Shown piece by piece: positions 1 to 6,365 of a stretch of DNA of 12,844 nt. The stretch is from Candidatus Eiseniibacteriota bacterium (GTDB taxonomy: Bacteria; Orphanbacterota; Orphanbacteria; Orphanbacterales; Orphanbacteraceae). The notes beneath the pieces are model-generated. The model was not told where the DNA came from and ran no database searches. It saw only the letters and a program-made list of their open reading frames with translations. Position 1 is the stretch's first letter; each line of letters starts with the position of its first letter. The position numbers and the translations under genes were made by a program. The DNA lies in assembly GCA_024276995.1 (NCBI GenBank), contig JAJRWB010000032.1, positions 1-12,844 on the forward strand. The letters run 5' to 3'.

Positions 1-133
1 AGTGGACGTCCGCCTCGAGAAGCGCCAGGCGGATCTCCCGGAGCCCGGCGCGGACATCTTTCTCGCTCAGCTTTCCTTTTCCCCGCATCTTCCGGAACGC
101 GGCGTCGAGTCTGGCACTGATCTCCTCGAACAT
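1..133 (-). CDS. ffh: Signal recognition particle GTPase Ffh, N-terminal fragment (runs off the left edge)
   Basis: The reverse strand from the ATG at 133-131 gives 44 codons before the window ends. It begins MFEEISARLDAAFRKMRGKG and ends with ALLEADVH. This is the characteristic start of the Ffh/SRP54 N domain (MFE-L-ERL--, F-KLRG-GKL-E-dv--alrEvR-ALLEADV), the helical bundle that packs against the GTPase domain. Ffh binds 4.5S RNA and signal peptides and delivers nascent membrane proteins to FtsY. The GTPase (G) and methionine-rich (M) domains lie outside the window. A modest purine-rich GAGGG precedes the ATG. The gene is divergent from the exported protein at 420 and on the same strand as the rpe-to-ruvB run. 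FtsY shares the NG fold, but the exact N-terminus and the LLEADV motif favour Ffh. Confidence 0.9.
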   Translation of the reverse strand, partial: MFEEISARLDAAFRKMRGKGKLSEKDVRAGLREIRLALLEADVH

Positions 134-291
134 GTCGCTCTACCCTCGGCGGACCGTCCACAGCCGAATTATGCAGATTAGCACGGGCTCCGCCGACGGG
201 GCAAATGGTTTCCACCGCCCCCTCCCGGCGGCCGGTCGCAGGCGCCACCTTCCCCGATCATTACATAATCCTATTAACCTGTTGTTTCTTG

Positions 292-321
292 TTGACTATT
301 ACCCATATTTTCGGTTAGAAT
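292..321 (+). promoter_or_regulatory. Sigma-70-like promoter for the PPC/HYR exported protein
   Basis: TTGACT (292-297) and TAGAAT (316-321) each match the sigma-70 consensus at 5 of 6 bases and are 18 bases apart. They sit in an AT-rich patch (about 251-325) inside very GC-rich DNA. The predicted transcript start near 328 leaves a leader of about 90 bases before the ATG at 420. The same 134-419 gap must also supply any promoter for divergent ffh. The reverse strand has a CATAAT at 168-173 but no convincing -35 partner. Confidence 0.6.
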
Positions 322-407
322 GTCGCCCATGCCGATTGCTTCCCCAACACGCTATCGCCAGCCGGCACACGTCTGTTTCCACTTCACAGCATCACCGAAC
401 CGGAAAG

Positions 408-413
408 AGGAGG
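408..413 (+). promoter_or_regulatory. Shine-Dalgarno site that fixes the start at 420
   Basis: A perfect AGGAGG lies 6 bases before the ATG at 420. It decides the start: the reading frame is open upstream to 132, but that extension has no signal peptide, is Arg/Pro/His-rich and lies upstream of the promoter. Confidence 0.85.
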
Positions 414-419
414 ACCCCT

Positions 420-2750
420 ATGCGAAGAAGGAAACCGATATCCATGATTGCCGCTTCGTTTCTGCTGCTGTTCTGCGGCGCGGCATTCGGCAGTAAGCTG
501 CAGGCGGTCGGCGGGAGCGTCTACGGCGATAAGACGGCCGAGATCGAGGCGTGGAAGCAGGTCGTCCAGAGAGAATACGTGGCGAAACCTTGGAAGTTGA
601 CGGATCATTCGTTCTTCACCCTCACGTTTGCAGACGTCACGGAAACCGAGCCGAACGATATCTGTCCGGGAAACACCTACGCAATGGGCGATACGTTCCA
701 CGGCATGATCTCCCCGGCCGGCGATGTCGACTTCATCACCTTCACTGCGAATGCGGGCGATGTGATCAACATCGGCACCGATGCGGACGGGATCCTGCCC
801 ACGGTGGACACGGTGATCGAGCTGTACGAATCGGACTGCACGACGTTCCTCACCTCGAACGACGACGGCTGTCCCGGCCTCTACTCGCTGATCTCCGGAT
901 TCACCGCACCGTACACGGGAGCCTACAATCTCAGGGTTCACGGCTACAGCGCGACCTATTCCACGGGGAATTACATCGTGATCGGCTCGATCAGCGCGCC
1001 GCCGACATCGGACGAGATCGAACCGAACGATACTTGTCCCGGCCAGTCGTATACGCTGGGCAATCCGTTCCACGGCGCCATCAATCCTCCCGGAGACATC
1101 GACTGGGTCTCTTTCTCGGGCGTCGCGGGAGACGCTCTTTCGATCGGAACCGACCACGAACAAACGCTTCCCGACGTCGATACCTATATCGAACTCTACG
1201 GGGCGGACTGCACGACGCTCATCGACTCCGATGACGACGGCGGCCCGGGATTCTATTCCGCCCTCAACCTGATCCTGCCGTATACCGGTGATTACCACCT
1301 GATGATCCGCGGCTACTCGGCGTCCTACTCGGCGGGCAACTATCTGCTTCAGGGCACCACCGAACCCGTCCCGTCGAACGACGTCTGCTCGTCGGCGATC
1401 GACGTGCCGCGATGCCCCGGTTTCACCGACGCCGGAACGACGGCGTTCGCCACCGATGACTACTCGCCGACCAGCGGTTTCAGCGGCGGATGCACCGGCT
1501 ACTACGCCCACGGGGGGGATCTGGTCTACCGGCTGACCCTCGTGGCGGGCGACGCGGTGCACGTGGAGTACACCAACGCGGCCGACGCCTCGATGTACAT
1601 CGTGACCGACTGCGCCGACCCGGAGGGCAGCTGCGTGGCGGGCGCGGATAATACCTTCTCCGGCGAGATGGAAGTGCTCGACTTCGTCGCCACGACGGAC
1701 GGCGTGTACTACCTGATCATCGACACGTTCAGCGCGTACACCCCGGGCGGCGCGTTCACACTCTCCATTTCGATTCCCGATGTCGTGCCCCCGGTGATCA
1801 GCTGTCCGACGGACGCCGTCATCGAGGCGGGCGCCGGGTGCGTGGCGACGTATGACGGCCCGCCGGCAACGGCGTCCGACATCTGCGACGCCGCCCCTGT
1901 GATCACCCATTCGGGCGTCGTCTTCACGGGCGTCGGCACCTACCCGATCACCTGGACCGCCACCGACGCCGCGGGGAACGCCTCTTCGTGCACGCAGATG
2001 GTCACCGTGGTCGACGTCACGCCTCCCGAGGTGATCTGCAGCGCCACGGCGGTCTGCTGCCCGGACGACGATCCTCTCACCCTCGATGATGGGACCGACT
2101 GCGACGATCTCGCCCGCTATTTCAGCGCGGACGACGATGTGTGCGCTCTCATCGAGTTCAGCGCCACCGACAACTGTGATCTCGCGTCGGTCTCGGCGGT
2201 GATCGACCGCGGCTGCACACCCGAGCCGGTCGCCAGTGGAGACATCATCGAAACCGAGTGCGACGATGACGAATGCGAGTGGGACGACGACTTTACGTTC
2301 GATCCGCTCTCCGACGATGAAAACCAGAGCCAGGCGATTCTGATCGTCACGGCGATCGACCGCGCCGGCAACGTGGCGGTGTGCAGTCTCGACCTGTGCC
2401 AGGCGTTCGTCGATTCCCTCACCCATGAACGTCTTGTCGCCACGACCCTCCCGCCGCAGGGACAGTTCGACGTGGCGAGGATCTTCCCCTCGCGGCCGAA
2501 CCCGTTCAGCGGCAGCTCGCGGATCGCCTACGCGGTGCCCGGATCGGGGGCGCGCGTGGAGATCGACGTGTACAACGTCACCGGCCGGCGGATCCGCAAT
2601 CTTGTGAGCGATTTCCAGGGCGCCGGGCTCTACGAGGCGACGTGGGACGGTCGAAATGAGGCGGGTGAAGAGGTGCCGGCGGGCGTTTACTTCTACCGCG
2701 CGAAGATTGGAAGTGTCCGCGTGAACAACCGCGTGATTCTGATGCGCTAG
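420..2750 (+). CDS. Exported modular protein: tandem PPC domains, HYR/Ig-like domains and C-terminal FlgD-Ig sorting-like domain
   Basis: A 776-residue secreted or cell-surface protein with no enzymatic motif I can see. Residues 1-24 form a Sec signal peptide (RRRK, then a hydrophobic core, then AFG before Ser25). Cys19 does not sit in a proper lipobox. Two closely similar bacterial pre-peptidase C-terminal (PPC) domains follow at about 76-197 and 200-317, each opening with EPND (77, 201) and closing with a GYSA-YS-GNY motif. A divergent third PPC-like unit covers about 318-453. A HYR domain (about 454-533, with the family's DAAGN-SSC motif) is followed by a second Ig-like unit (about 534-665) interrupted by an Asp/Cys-rich stretch, including the acidic ECDDDECEWDDD run at 613-624. 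Residues 687-776 are a FlgD-Ig/type-A-like C-terminal domain (RPNPF 692-696, then VYNVTGR and GVYFYR). Acidic loops suggest Ca2+ binding and the many cysteines suggest disulfides; both are inference. Adhesion or matrix roles are possible but unproven. Confidence 0.85.
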   Translation: MRRRKPISMIAASFLLLFCGAAFGSKLQAVGGSVYGDKTAEIEAWKQVVQREYVAKPWKLTDHSFFTLTFADVTETEPNDICPGNTYAMGDTFHGMISPAGDVDFITFTANAGDVINIGTDADGILPTVDTVIELYESDCTTFLTSNDDGCPGLYSLISGFTAPYTGAYNLRVHGYSATYSTGNYIVIGSISAPPTSDEIEPNDTCPGQSYTLGNPFHGAINPPGDIDWVSFSGVAGDALSIGTDHEQTLPDVDTYIELYGADCTTLIDSDDDGGPGFYSALNLILPYTGDYHLMIRGYSASYSAGNYLLQGTTEPVPSNDVCSSAIDVPRCPGFTDAGTTAFATDDYSPTSGFSGGCTGYYAHGGDLVYRLTLVAGDAVHVEYTNAADASMYIVTDCADPEGSCVAGADNTFSGEMEVLDFVATTDGVYYLIIDTFSAYTPGGAFTLSISIPDVVPPVISCPTDAVIEAGAGCVATYDGPPATASDICDAAPVITHSGVVFTGVGTYPITWTATDAAGNASSCTQMVTVVDVTPPEVICSATAVCCPDDDPLTLDDGTDCDDLARYFSADDDVCALIEFSATDNCDLASVSAVIDRGCTPEPVASGDIIETECDDDECEWDDDFTFDPLSDDENQSQAILIVTAIDRAGNVAVCSLDLCQAFVDSLTHERLVATTLPPQGQFDVARIFPSRPNPFSGSSRIAYAVPGSGARVEIDVYNVTGRRIRNLVSDFQGAGLYEATWDGRNEAGEEVPAGVYFYRAKIGSVRVNNRVILMR
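642..1370 (+). repeat. Tandem duplication encoding two PPC domains
   Basis: Two adjacent coding units of about 372 bases (roughly 642-1013 and 1014-1370) encode near-parallel proteins. Both have EPND-CPG, FHG-I-P-GD-D, DVDT/TVDT-IELY--DCTT, DDG-PG-YS and GYSA-YS-GNY in the same order. The period is 124 residues (E77 to E201). Protein similarity is high while the DNA has diverged, so this looks like an internal duplication that is no longer very recent. Confidence 0.75.
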
Positions 2751-2783
2751 TCCGATCGAAGCGGTTCGACGGAACCGTCGGGA

Positions 2784-2822
2784 AAAGGCCCGGGGCGGCA
2801 ACGTCCCGGGTCTTTCCGTTTC
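2784..2822 (+). terminator. Intrinsic terminator after the PPC/HYR gene
   Basis: AAAGGCCCGGG (2784-2794) pairs with CCCGGGTCTTT (2805-2815) as an 11-bp stem with one G-U pair and a 10-base loop. An interrupted T-rich stretch (CCGTTTCTTC) follows. It lies 34 bases after the stop codon. A smaller 6-bp hairpin (CGGTTC 2762-2767 with GAACCG 2772-2777) lies between the stop and the terminator. Confidence 0.65.
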
Positions 2823-2866
2823 TTCGTCGTTGCGCCGGCGGCGGGAATCGGATAGAAGTAAAGGCC

Positions 2867-3568
2867 GTGTATCGCCGAAATCGAACCTCCGGGGGAACTC
2901 CCTTGCGAACCGGTCGACAGCAGATCGCGATCTTTCTTCTCACACCGCTTCTCGCCCTTCCCTCGCACGGCGCGGCCGGAACCGGGACGGCCGGAGAGGC
3001 GAACCGGTACGTTCACGTCCTTCGCGTGGGGGAGACGCTTCGCGACGTGGCGCGTGAACATTATGGGAGCGCGTCGTATGTCCGCGTGGTCGAGTTGGTG
3101 AACGATCTCTCCGGCCCGGTCGATCTCGAGCCGGGCAGTCGGATCCGAGTGCCGTCGCTCGACGCCCTACTCGCCGACGAGGGAGTCTCGCCGGTGATGC
3201 CGCTAGAGACATACACCCTTCTCGAAACACGCTCGTCGTTCCTGGAAGTGGAGGATCGCTTGCGCGCTCTCGCCCGGGATCAGGGCACGGGGTACGTCGA
3301 GATTCCAGGCGATGTGCGCGCCGTGCTTCGCGAGGCCGCAGGAAAGATGTGGGATGTGGCGATGGCGCTTCGCGTCGTGAAGCCCGAGGTTCGGATCATA
3401 CCGAACCGCGCCATCTGCCAGCTCAAGGCGATCTCGTTCCAGCTGAACCGGATCTCGTACGGCGCGCTCGACCCGCGATGCCATGATCTCGACGTGGTGC
3501 ATGAAAAGCTCGCCTGGGCGATCTGCAACCTCGTCGTATGGGCGAGAAACGGCTACCGGTACAGGTAA
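2867..3568 (+). CDS. Exported LysM-domain protein with unrecognised C-terminal half
   Basis: Up to 233 residues. A Sec signal peptide ends around residues 35-37 (hydrophobic core AIFLLTPLLALP, then SHGAA). Residues 47-98 form one LysM domain (YVHVLRVGETLRDVA at its start, HYG, LEPGSRIRVPS at its end), which usually binds peptidoglycan glycan chains, so the protein is probably periplasmic and wall-associated. Residues 120-233 look mostly helical, carry cysteines at 184, 205 and 220, and match no family I know. The start is uncertain. GTG 2867 has only AAGG two bases upstream; TTG 2903 (residue 13) has GGGGG seven bases upstream and gives a more typical short signal peptide. A weak promoter (TTGCGC 2830-2835, 17 bases, TAGAAG 2853-2858) would start transcription near 2865, which favours the TTG. 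The preceding gene has its own terminator, so this gene is probably a separate unit. It converges on rpe. Confidence 0.75.
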   Translation: MYRRNRTSGGTPLRTGRQQIAIFLLTPLLALPSHGAAGTGTAGEANRYVHVLRVGETLRDVAREHYGSASYVRVVELVNDLSGPVDLEPGSRIRVPSLDALLADEGVSPVMPLETYTLLETRSSFLEVEDRLRALARDQGTGYVEIPGDVRAVLREAAGKMWDVAMALRVVKPEVRIIPNRAICQLKAISFQLNRISYGALDPRCHDLDVVHEKLAWAICNLVVWARNGYRYR

Positions 3569-3589
3569 GATCCCGATCGGGCGGGGCCC

Positions 3590-3605
3590 GGCGGAAACGT
3601 CCGCC
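3590..3605. terminator. GC-rich hairpin between converging genes, possible bidirectional terminator
   Basis: GGCGGA (3590-3595) and TCCGCC (3600-3605) form a perfect 6-bp stem with an AACG loop. An alternative wider stem pairs CGGGGC (3582-3587) with GCCCCG (3603-3608). It lies in the 55-base gap between the LysM gene and rpe, which converge. There is no T-run on either side, so intrinsic termination is only a possibility. Confidence 0.35.
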
Positions 3606-3623
3606 CCGACACACGCCGGCGAA

Positions 3624-4292
3624 TCACGAGACGGCGCGCCGGGCGATTTCGGCGATCGCCCCGGCGCGATCGTCCGCCCCGAAGACGTCCGAACCGGCGA
3701 CGAGGAGGCGCGCCCCCGCGGCGGCGACATCCCGGGCCGTCCCGGGCGAGATCCCACCATCCACCTCGATCCGGAACGAATGTCCCTCCCGCTCCCGGAC
3801 GCGCACCGCCTCCTCGATCTTCGGAAGCACTTCCGCGCGGAACGACTGCCCGCCGAAGCCGGGACTCACCGTCATGAGAAGGAGGTGATCGAGCTCGCCG
3901 AGCCAGGGAAGCGCGGCGTCGAGGGGCGTCTCCGGGTTCACCGCCAGCCCGACCTTCGCCCCAGACTCGCGGATCGCCCGCAACGCGCCGCCCACGTCGG
4001 TGCATGCCTCCACATGGATCGAGATCCAGTCGGCCCCCGCCCGACGGAACGCCGGAATCAAGTGGGCCGGCTCGCGCACCATCAGATGGGTATCGAGCAC
4101 CAGGGTGGTGAGAGAGCGTACCGCCTCGATCACGATCGGGCCGAACGTCAGGTTCGGAACGAACGTACCGTCCATCACGTCGAGATGGAGTTCCGTCACC
4201 CCCTTCCCTTCCACCGATCGGATTTCTCCGGCGAGGTCGGAAAAGTCGGCCGAAAGGAGCGATGGAAGAATACGCACGTCGTCCGCGGTCAT
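3624..4292 (-). CDS. rpe: Ribulose-phosphate 3-epimerase
   Basis: Interconverts D-ribulose 5-phosphate and D-xylulose 5-phosphate in the cytosolic pentose phosphate pathway. The 222 residues match the usual family length and the single-domain TIM barrel. Diagnostic motifs are in order: ILPSLLSADF with Ser11; HLDVMDGTFVPN with metal ligands His36 and Asp38; THLMV with His69; the phosphate and lid loop MTVSPGFGGQ (140-149); EVDGGI with catalytic and metal-binding Asp178; and AGSDVF (199-204). All expected active-site residues are present. The ATG shares its bases with the stop codon of the upstream PASTA gene (ATGA at 4292-4289), and GGAGG lies about 10 bases upstream inside that gene, so translation is probably coupled. 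It is the last gene of the run that starts at yajC or earlier. Confidence 0.96.
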   Translation of the reverse strand: MTADDVRILPSLLSADFSDLAGEIRSVEGKGVTELHLDVMDGTFVPNLTFGPIVIEAVRSLTTLVLDTHLMVREPAHLIPAFRRAGADWISIHVEACTDVGGALRAIRESGAKVGLAVNPETPLDAALPWLGELDHLLLMTVSPGFGGQSFRAEVLPKIEEAVRVREREGHSFRIEVDGGISPGTARDVAAAGARLLVAGSDVFGADDRAGAIAEIARRAVS

Positions 4293-5026
4293 GGCGCCGA
4301 GACCTCCACCTCGATGCTCGTCCTCGAATCCACCTTCGAACCCGCCGGGGGGGTCTGGGCGACCACCACCGACGGCCCGGCATCCCCTTCGCCGGCACGG
4401 AAGGTTACGCGCGAAAGGGAAAGACCAAAAAGGTTCAGATGTCTTCGCACTTCCGATTCCCTCTTCCCCGTCAAGTCGGGCAGGAGGAACGATGTCCGCT
4501 CCGGACCGAGGCTGACGAGGAGACGGACCGGGTCGCCGGCCAGCACGGGTGTCCCCGCCACCGGGCTCGTCGCGATGACGAGGTCTTTTTCCACCCGGTC
4601 GTGGGGCACGCGAAGAATCGGCTCCGCCCGGAGACGCGCCGAGGTGAGGGCGATTCTCGCCTGGCGCACCCGAAGACCGCTCACCTCGGGAACGAGGAGT
4701 CTCTCCGGTCCACGTGACACCACCACGTGGATCCTTCGCCCGCGCTTCACCCTCTCGCCCTCTTCCGGGCGTTGGGTGAGAACGCGGCCCGAATCCTGCT
4801 CGGCATCGAAGATCGAACTCTCCTCCACGAGGTAAAGACCCTCTTCGCCGAGAAGCCGGTCCGCCTTCGATTCGTCGAGGCCGACCACGGCGGGCACCAC
4901 CACCTCATCCCCCTGGCCGACTACCATTTTCATCACGAAATCGAAAAGGAAGATTCCGACCACGAAGGAGAGGAGTGCCGCGCCTGTGACGATAAGCGCG
5001 CCGCGGAAGAATGATTTCTTCTTCAA
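4289..5026 (-). CDS. Membrane-anchored protein with three PASTA domains and no kinase domain
   Basis: A 245-residue protein. A basic start (MKKK, R8) leads into one membrane helix at about 9-32, then three PASTA domains at roughly 41-106, 108-175 and 178-243. Each opens with a VP--VGL-type motif (VVVPAVVGL, LLVPEVSGL, FLLPDLTGK) and contains a Q/SP--G turn (QRPEEG 85-90, SPVAG 154-158, QTPPAG 224-229). The topology should be N-in, with the PASTA repeats outside the inner membrane where such domains bind muropeptides or beta-lactams. Nothing kinase-like or transpeptidase-like is encoded. The start is TTG, overlapping the rsmB stop as TTGA, with an excellent ribosome site. The gene sits between rsmB and rpe, where Firmicutes place the PASTA kinase gene prkC. 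A cell-wall-sensing role is inference. Confidence 0.88.
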   Translation of the reverse strand: MKKKSFFRGALIVTGAALLSFVVGIFLFDFVMKMVVGQGDEVVVPAVVGLDESKADRLLGEEGLYLVEESSIFDAEQDSGRVLTQRPEEGERVKRGRRIHVVVSRGPERLLVPEVSGLRVRQARIALTSARLRAEPILRVPHDRVEKDLVIATSPVAGTPVLAGDPVRLLVSLGPERTSFLLPDLTGKRESEVRRHLNLFGLSLSRVTFRAGEGDAGPSVVVAQTPPAGSKVDSRTSIEVEVSAP

Positions 5027-6363
5027 TCGTCACTCCTTCGAAGACGAACACCGAAAGCGCCGTCGCAACCGTGCTCTTCCGGGAGAACATGGACCGTCCC
5101 GTCCGGGGCGAGGACGCCGCCCGCCGGGGGGATCGCGGGCGGCTCGATCCGGAACCGGGAATCGCTTTCAAGAAAGCGGTCGATCACTTCGCCGTTCTCC
5201 TCCGGTTCGGTACTGCACGTACTATAGATAAGGACACCGCCCGGCTCAACCTGTTCCGCCGCCGAACGGAGGAGGCGGAGGGCGAGACGGCCGAGGCGGT
5301 CGATGTCCTCCCGGGCAACGCGCCAGCGAAGATCGGCGTGGCGGGCGAGCGTGCCGAGCCCGGTGCATGGAACGTCGGCGAACACGAGATCGAACCGGCG
5401 CCGAAATGCAGGGCGAAGGCCGTCCACCGCAACGCGGAGCACAGTGGGAAGCGCGAGACGCTCGATGTTTTCCGACAGCCTGCGGAGCCTCGCCGGCGAG
5501 AGATCGGCCGCCACGAGAAGACGCCGGCGGTCGTCGCGGCAGGCGACGGGCAGGAGTTTTCCCCCCGGCGCAGAGCAGATGTCGAGCACCGACTCCACGG
5601 GAGCGAGCGGTTCGGCGAGAAGACCGATCACCGCCGCCGCCTCGTCCTGGACGATGGCGCGTCCCTCGCGAAACAGCGCAAGCCGCGTCGGGTCCCCCCC
5701 GTCGTCGATGAGAAGAACCGCTCCATGGAGAGCGCTCCGCCGGCAACGGATCCCCTCCTCCTCCAACTCGGCGGCGCATCCGCCGACGGCACCCTCCTCG
5801 AGGATCCGAAGGGAGAGGGGCGCCATTCGGTTCCCCGCCCTCAGCCGCGCGGCGGCCCTCTCGATCCCAAGGCGCTTCACCCATCTCGATACGAGCCAGG
5901 GAGGATACGACTCCTCCACGGCGAGATGGCCGACCGGGTCGTCTTCGAGAGAGGGGACGCCGGCGGGAACGCCGTCGCGCAGCAGGGCGCGCAGGAGAGC
6001 GTTCACGAGGCCCGCCGCCCGCCGACCGCCCCGCACTCGGGCGAGATGGACCGTTTCGTAAACGGCGGCGTGGGAGGGGACGCTCGTCAGGTAGAGAATC
6101 TGGTAGATGCCGAGTCGAAGGGCATTTCGACTCCACCGGTCGAGCTGATCGGGACCTCCCCGGCGAAGCAGCCTTCCGATAATCCAGTCGAGCCGCCCGC
6201 GACGGCGACTGACGCCGCGGACGAGACGTCTCGCCAGGCGCCTCTCCCTCGCATCGTCACCCGCGCGCCGGTCACATTCCAGCAGGGCGCCGTCGAGGCG
6301 CTCGCCGCTGTCGATGGAAACGAGCGCCGCCAGGGCGGCGGCACGACCGGCGGGGCGCGCCAT
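5023..6363 (-). CDS. rsmB: 16S rRNA (cytosine-967-C5)-methyltransferase RsmB (Sun/Fmu)
   Basis: SAM-dependent methylation of C967 in 16S rRNA. The 446 residues match the family length. The N-terminal NusB-like RNA-binding domain covers about 1-135 (NALRLGIYQI and SVPSHAAVYETVHLAR are typical). The Rossmann methyltransferase domain follows, with the SAM motif DICSAPGG (261-268), DLSPARLRRL (287-296), the motif IV signature DVPCTGLGTLARH with Cys333, and YSTCS with the presumed nucleophile Cys383. The chosen ATG lies 2 bases after the fmt stop, preceded by GGAGAG; the frame is open 126 codons further up, but that part only shadows fmt. Its last codons contain the ribosome site of the PASTA gene. 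The order fmt-rsmB is conserved in many bacteria. Confidence 0.95.
   Translation of the reverse strand: MARPAGRAAALAALVSIDSGERLDGALLECDRRAGDDARERRLARRLVRGVSRRRGRLDWIIGRLLRRGGPDQLDRWSRNALRLGIYQILYLTSVPSHAAVYETVHLARVRGGRRAAGLVNALLRALLRDGVPAGVPSLEDDPVGHLAVEESYPPWLVSRWVKRLGIERAAARLRAGNRMAPLSLRILEEGAVGGCAAELEEEGIRCRRSALHGAVLLIDDGGDPTRLALFREGRAIVQDEAAAVIGLLAEPLAPVESVLDICSAPGGKLLPVACRDDRRRLLVAADLSPARLRRLSENIERLALPTVLRVAVDGLRPAFRRRFDLVFADVPCTGLGTLARHADLRWRVAREDIDRLGRLALRLLRSAAEQVEPGGVLIYSTCSTEPEENGEVIDRFLESDSRFRIEPPAIPPAGGVLAPDGTVHVLPEEHGCDGAFGVRLRRSDD
5033..5038 (-). promoter_or_regulatory. Shine-Dalgarno site for the TTG-initiated PASTA gene
   Basis: AAGGAG on the reverse strand lies inside the last codons of rsmB, 6 bases before TTG at 5026-5024. 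It supports the rare TTG start, which gives MKKKSFF followed by the membrane helix. Confidence 0.8.
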
Positions 6364-6365
6364 GG

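Noticed and set aside
132-419. N-terminal extension of the PPC/HYR protein
   Set aside because: Runs upstream of the likely promoter, while ATG 420 has a perfect AGGAGG and a clean signal peptide.
134-419. 4.5S (SRP) RNA gene next to ffh
   Set aside because: I looked for a long hairpin with the conserved SRP loop; only short stems such as CCGCC/GGCGG at 215-231 are present.
2762-2777. GGTTCGAC-containing hairpin resembling a tRNA T-arm
   Set aside because: No acceptor, D or anticodon arms and no CCA nearby; it is a small hairpin next to the terminator.
384-2801. 805-codon open frame antisense to the PPC/HYR gene
   Set aside because: Arg/Val/Asp/His-rich with no domain, no start signal, and exactly mirrors a clearly real gene; long antisense frames are expected at this GC content.
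3483-4835. 450-codon plus-strand open frame opposite rpe and the PASTA gene
   Set aside because: Crosses the end of the LysM gene and two real minus-strand genes; no motif or start signal.
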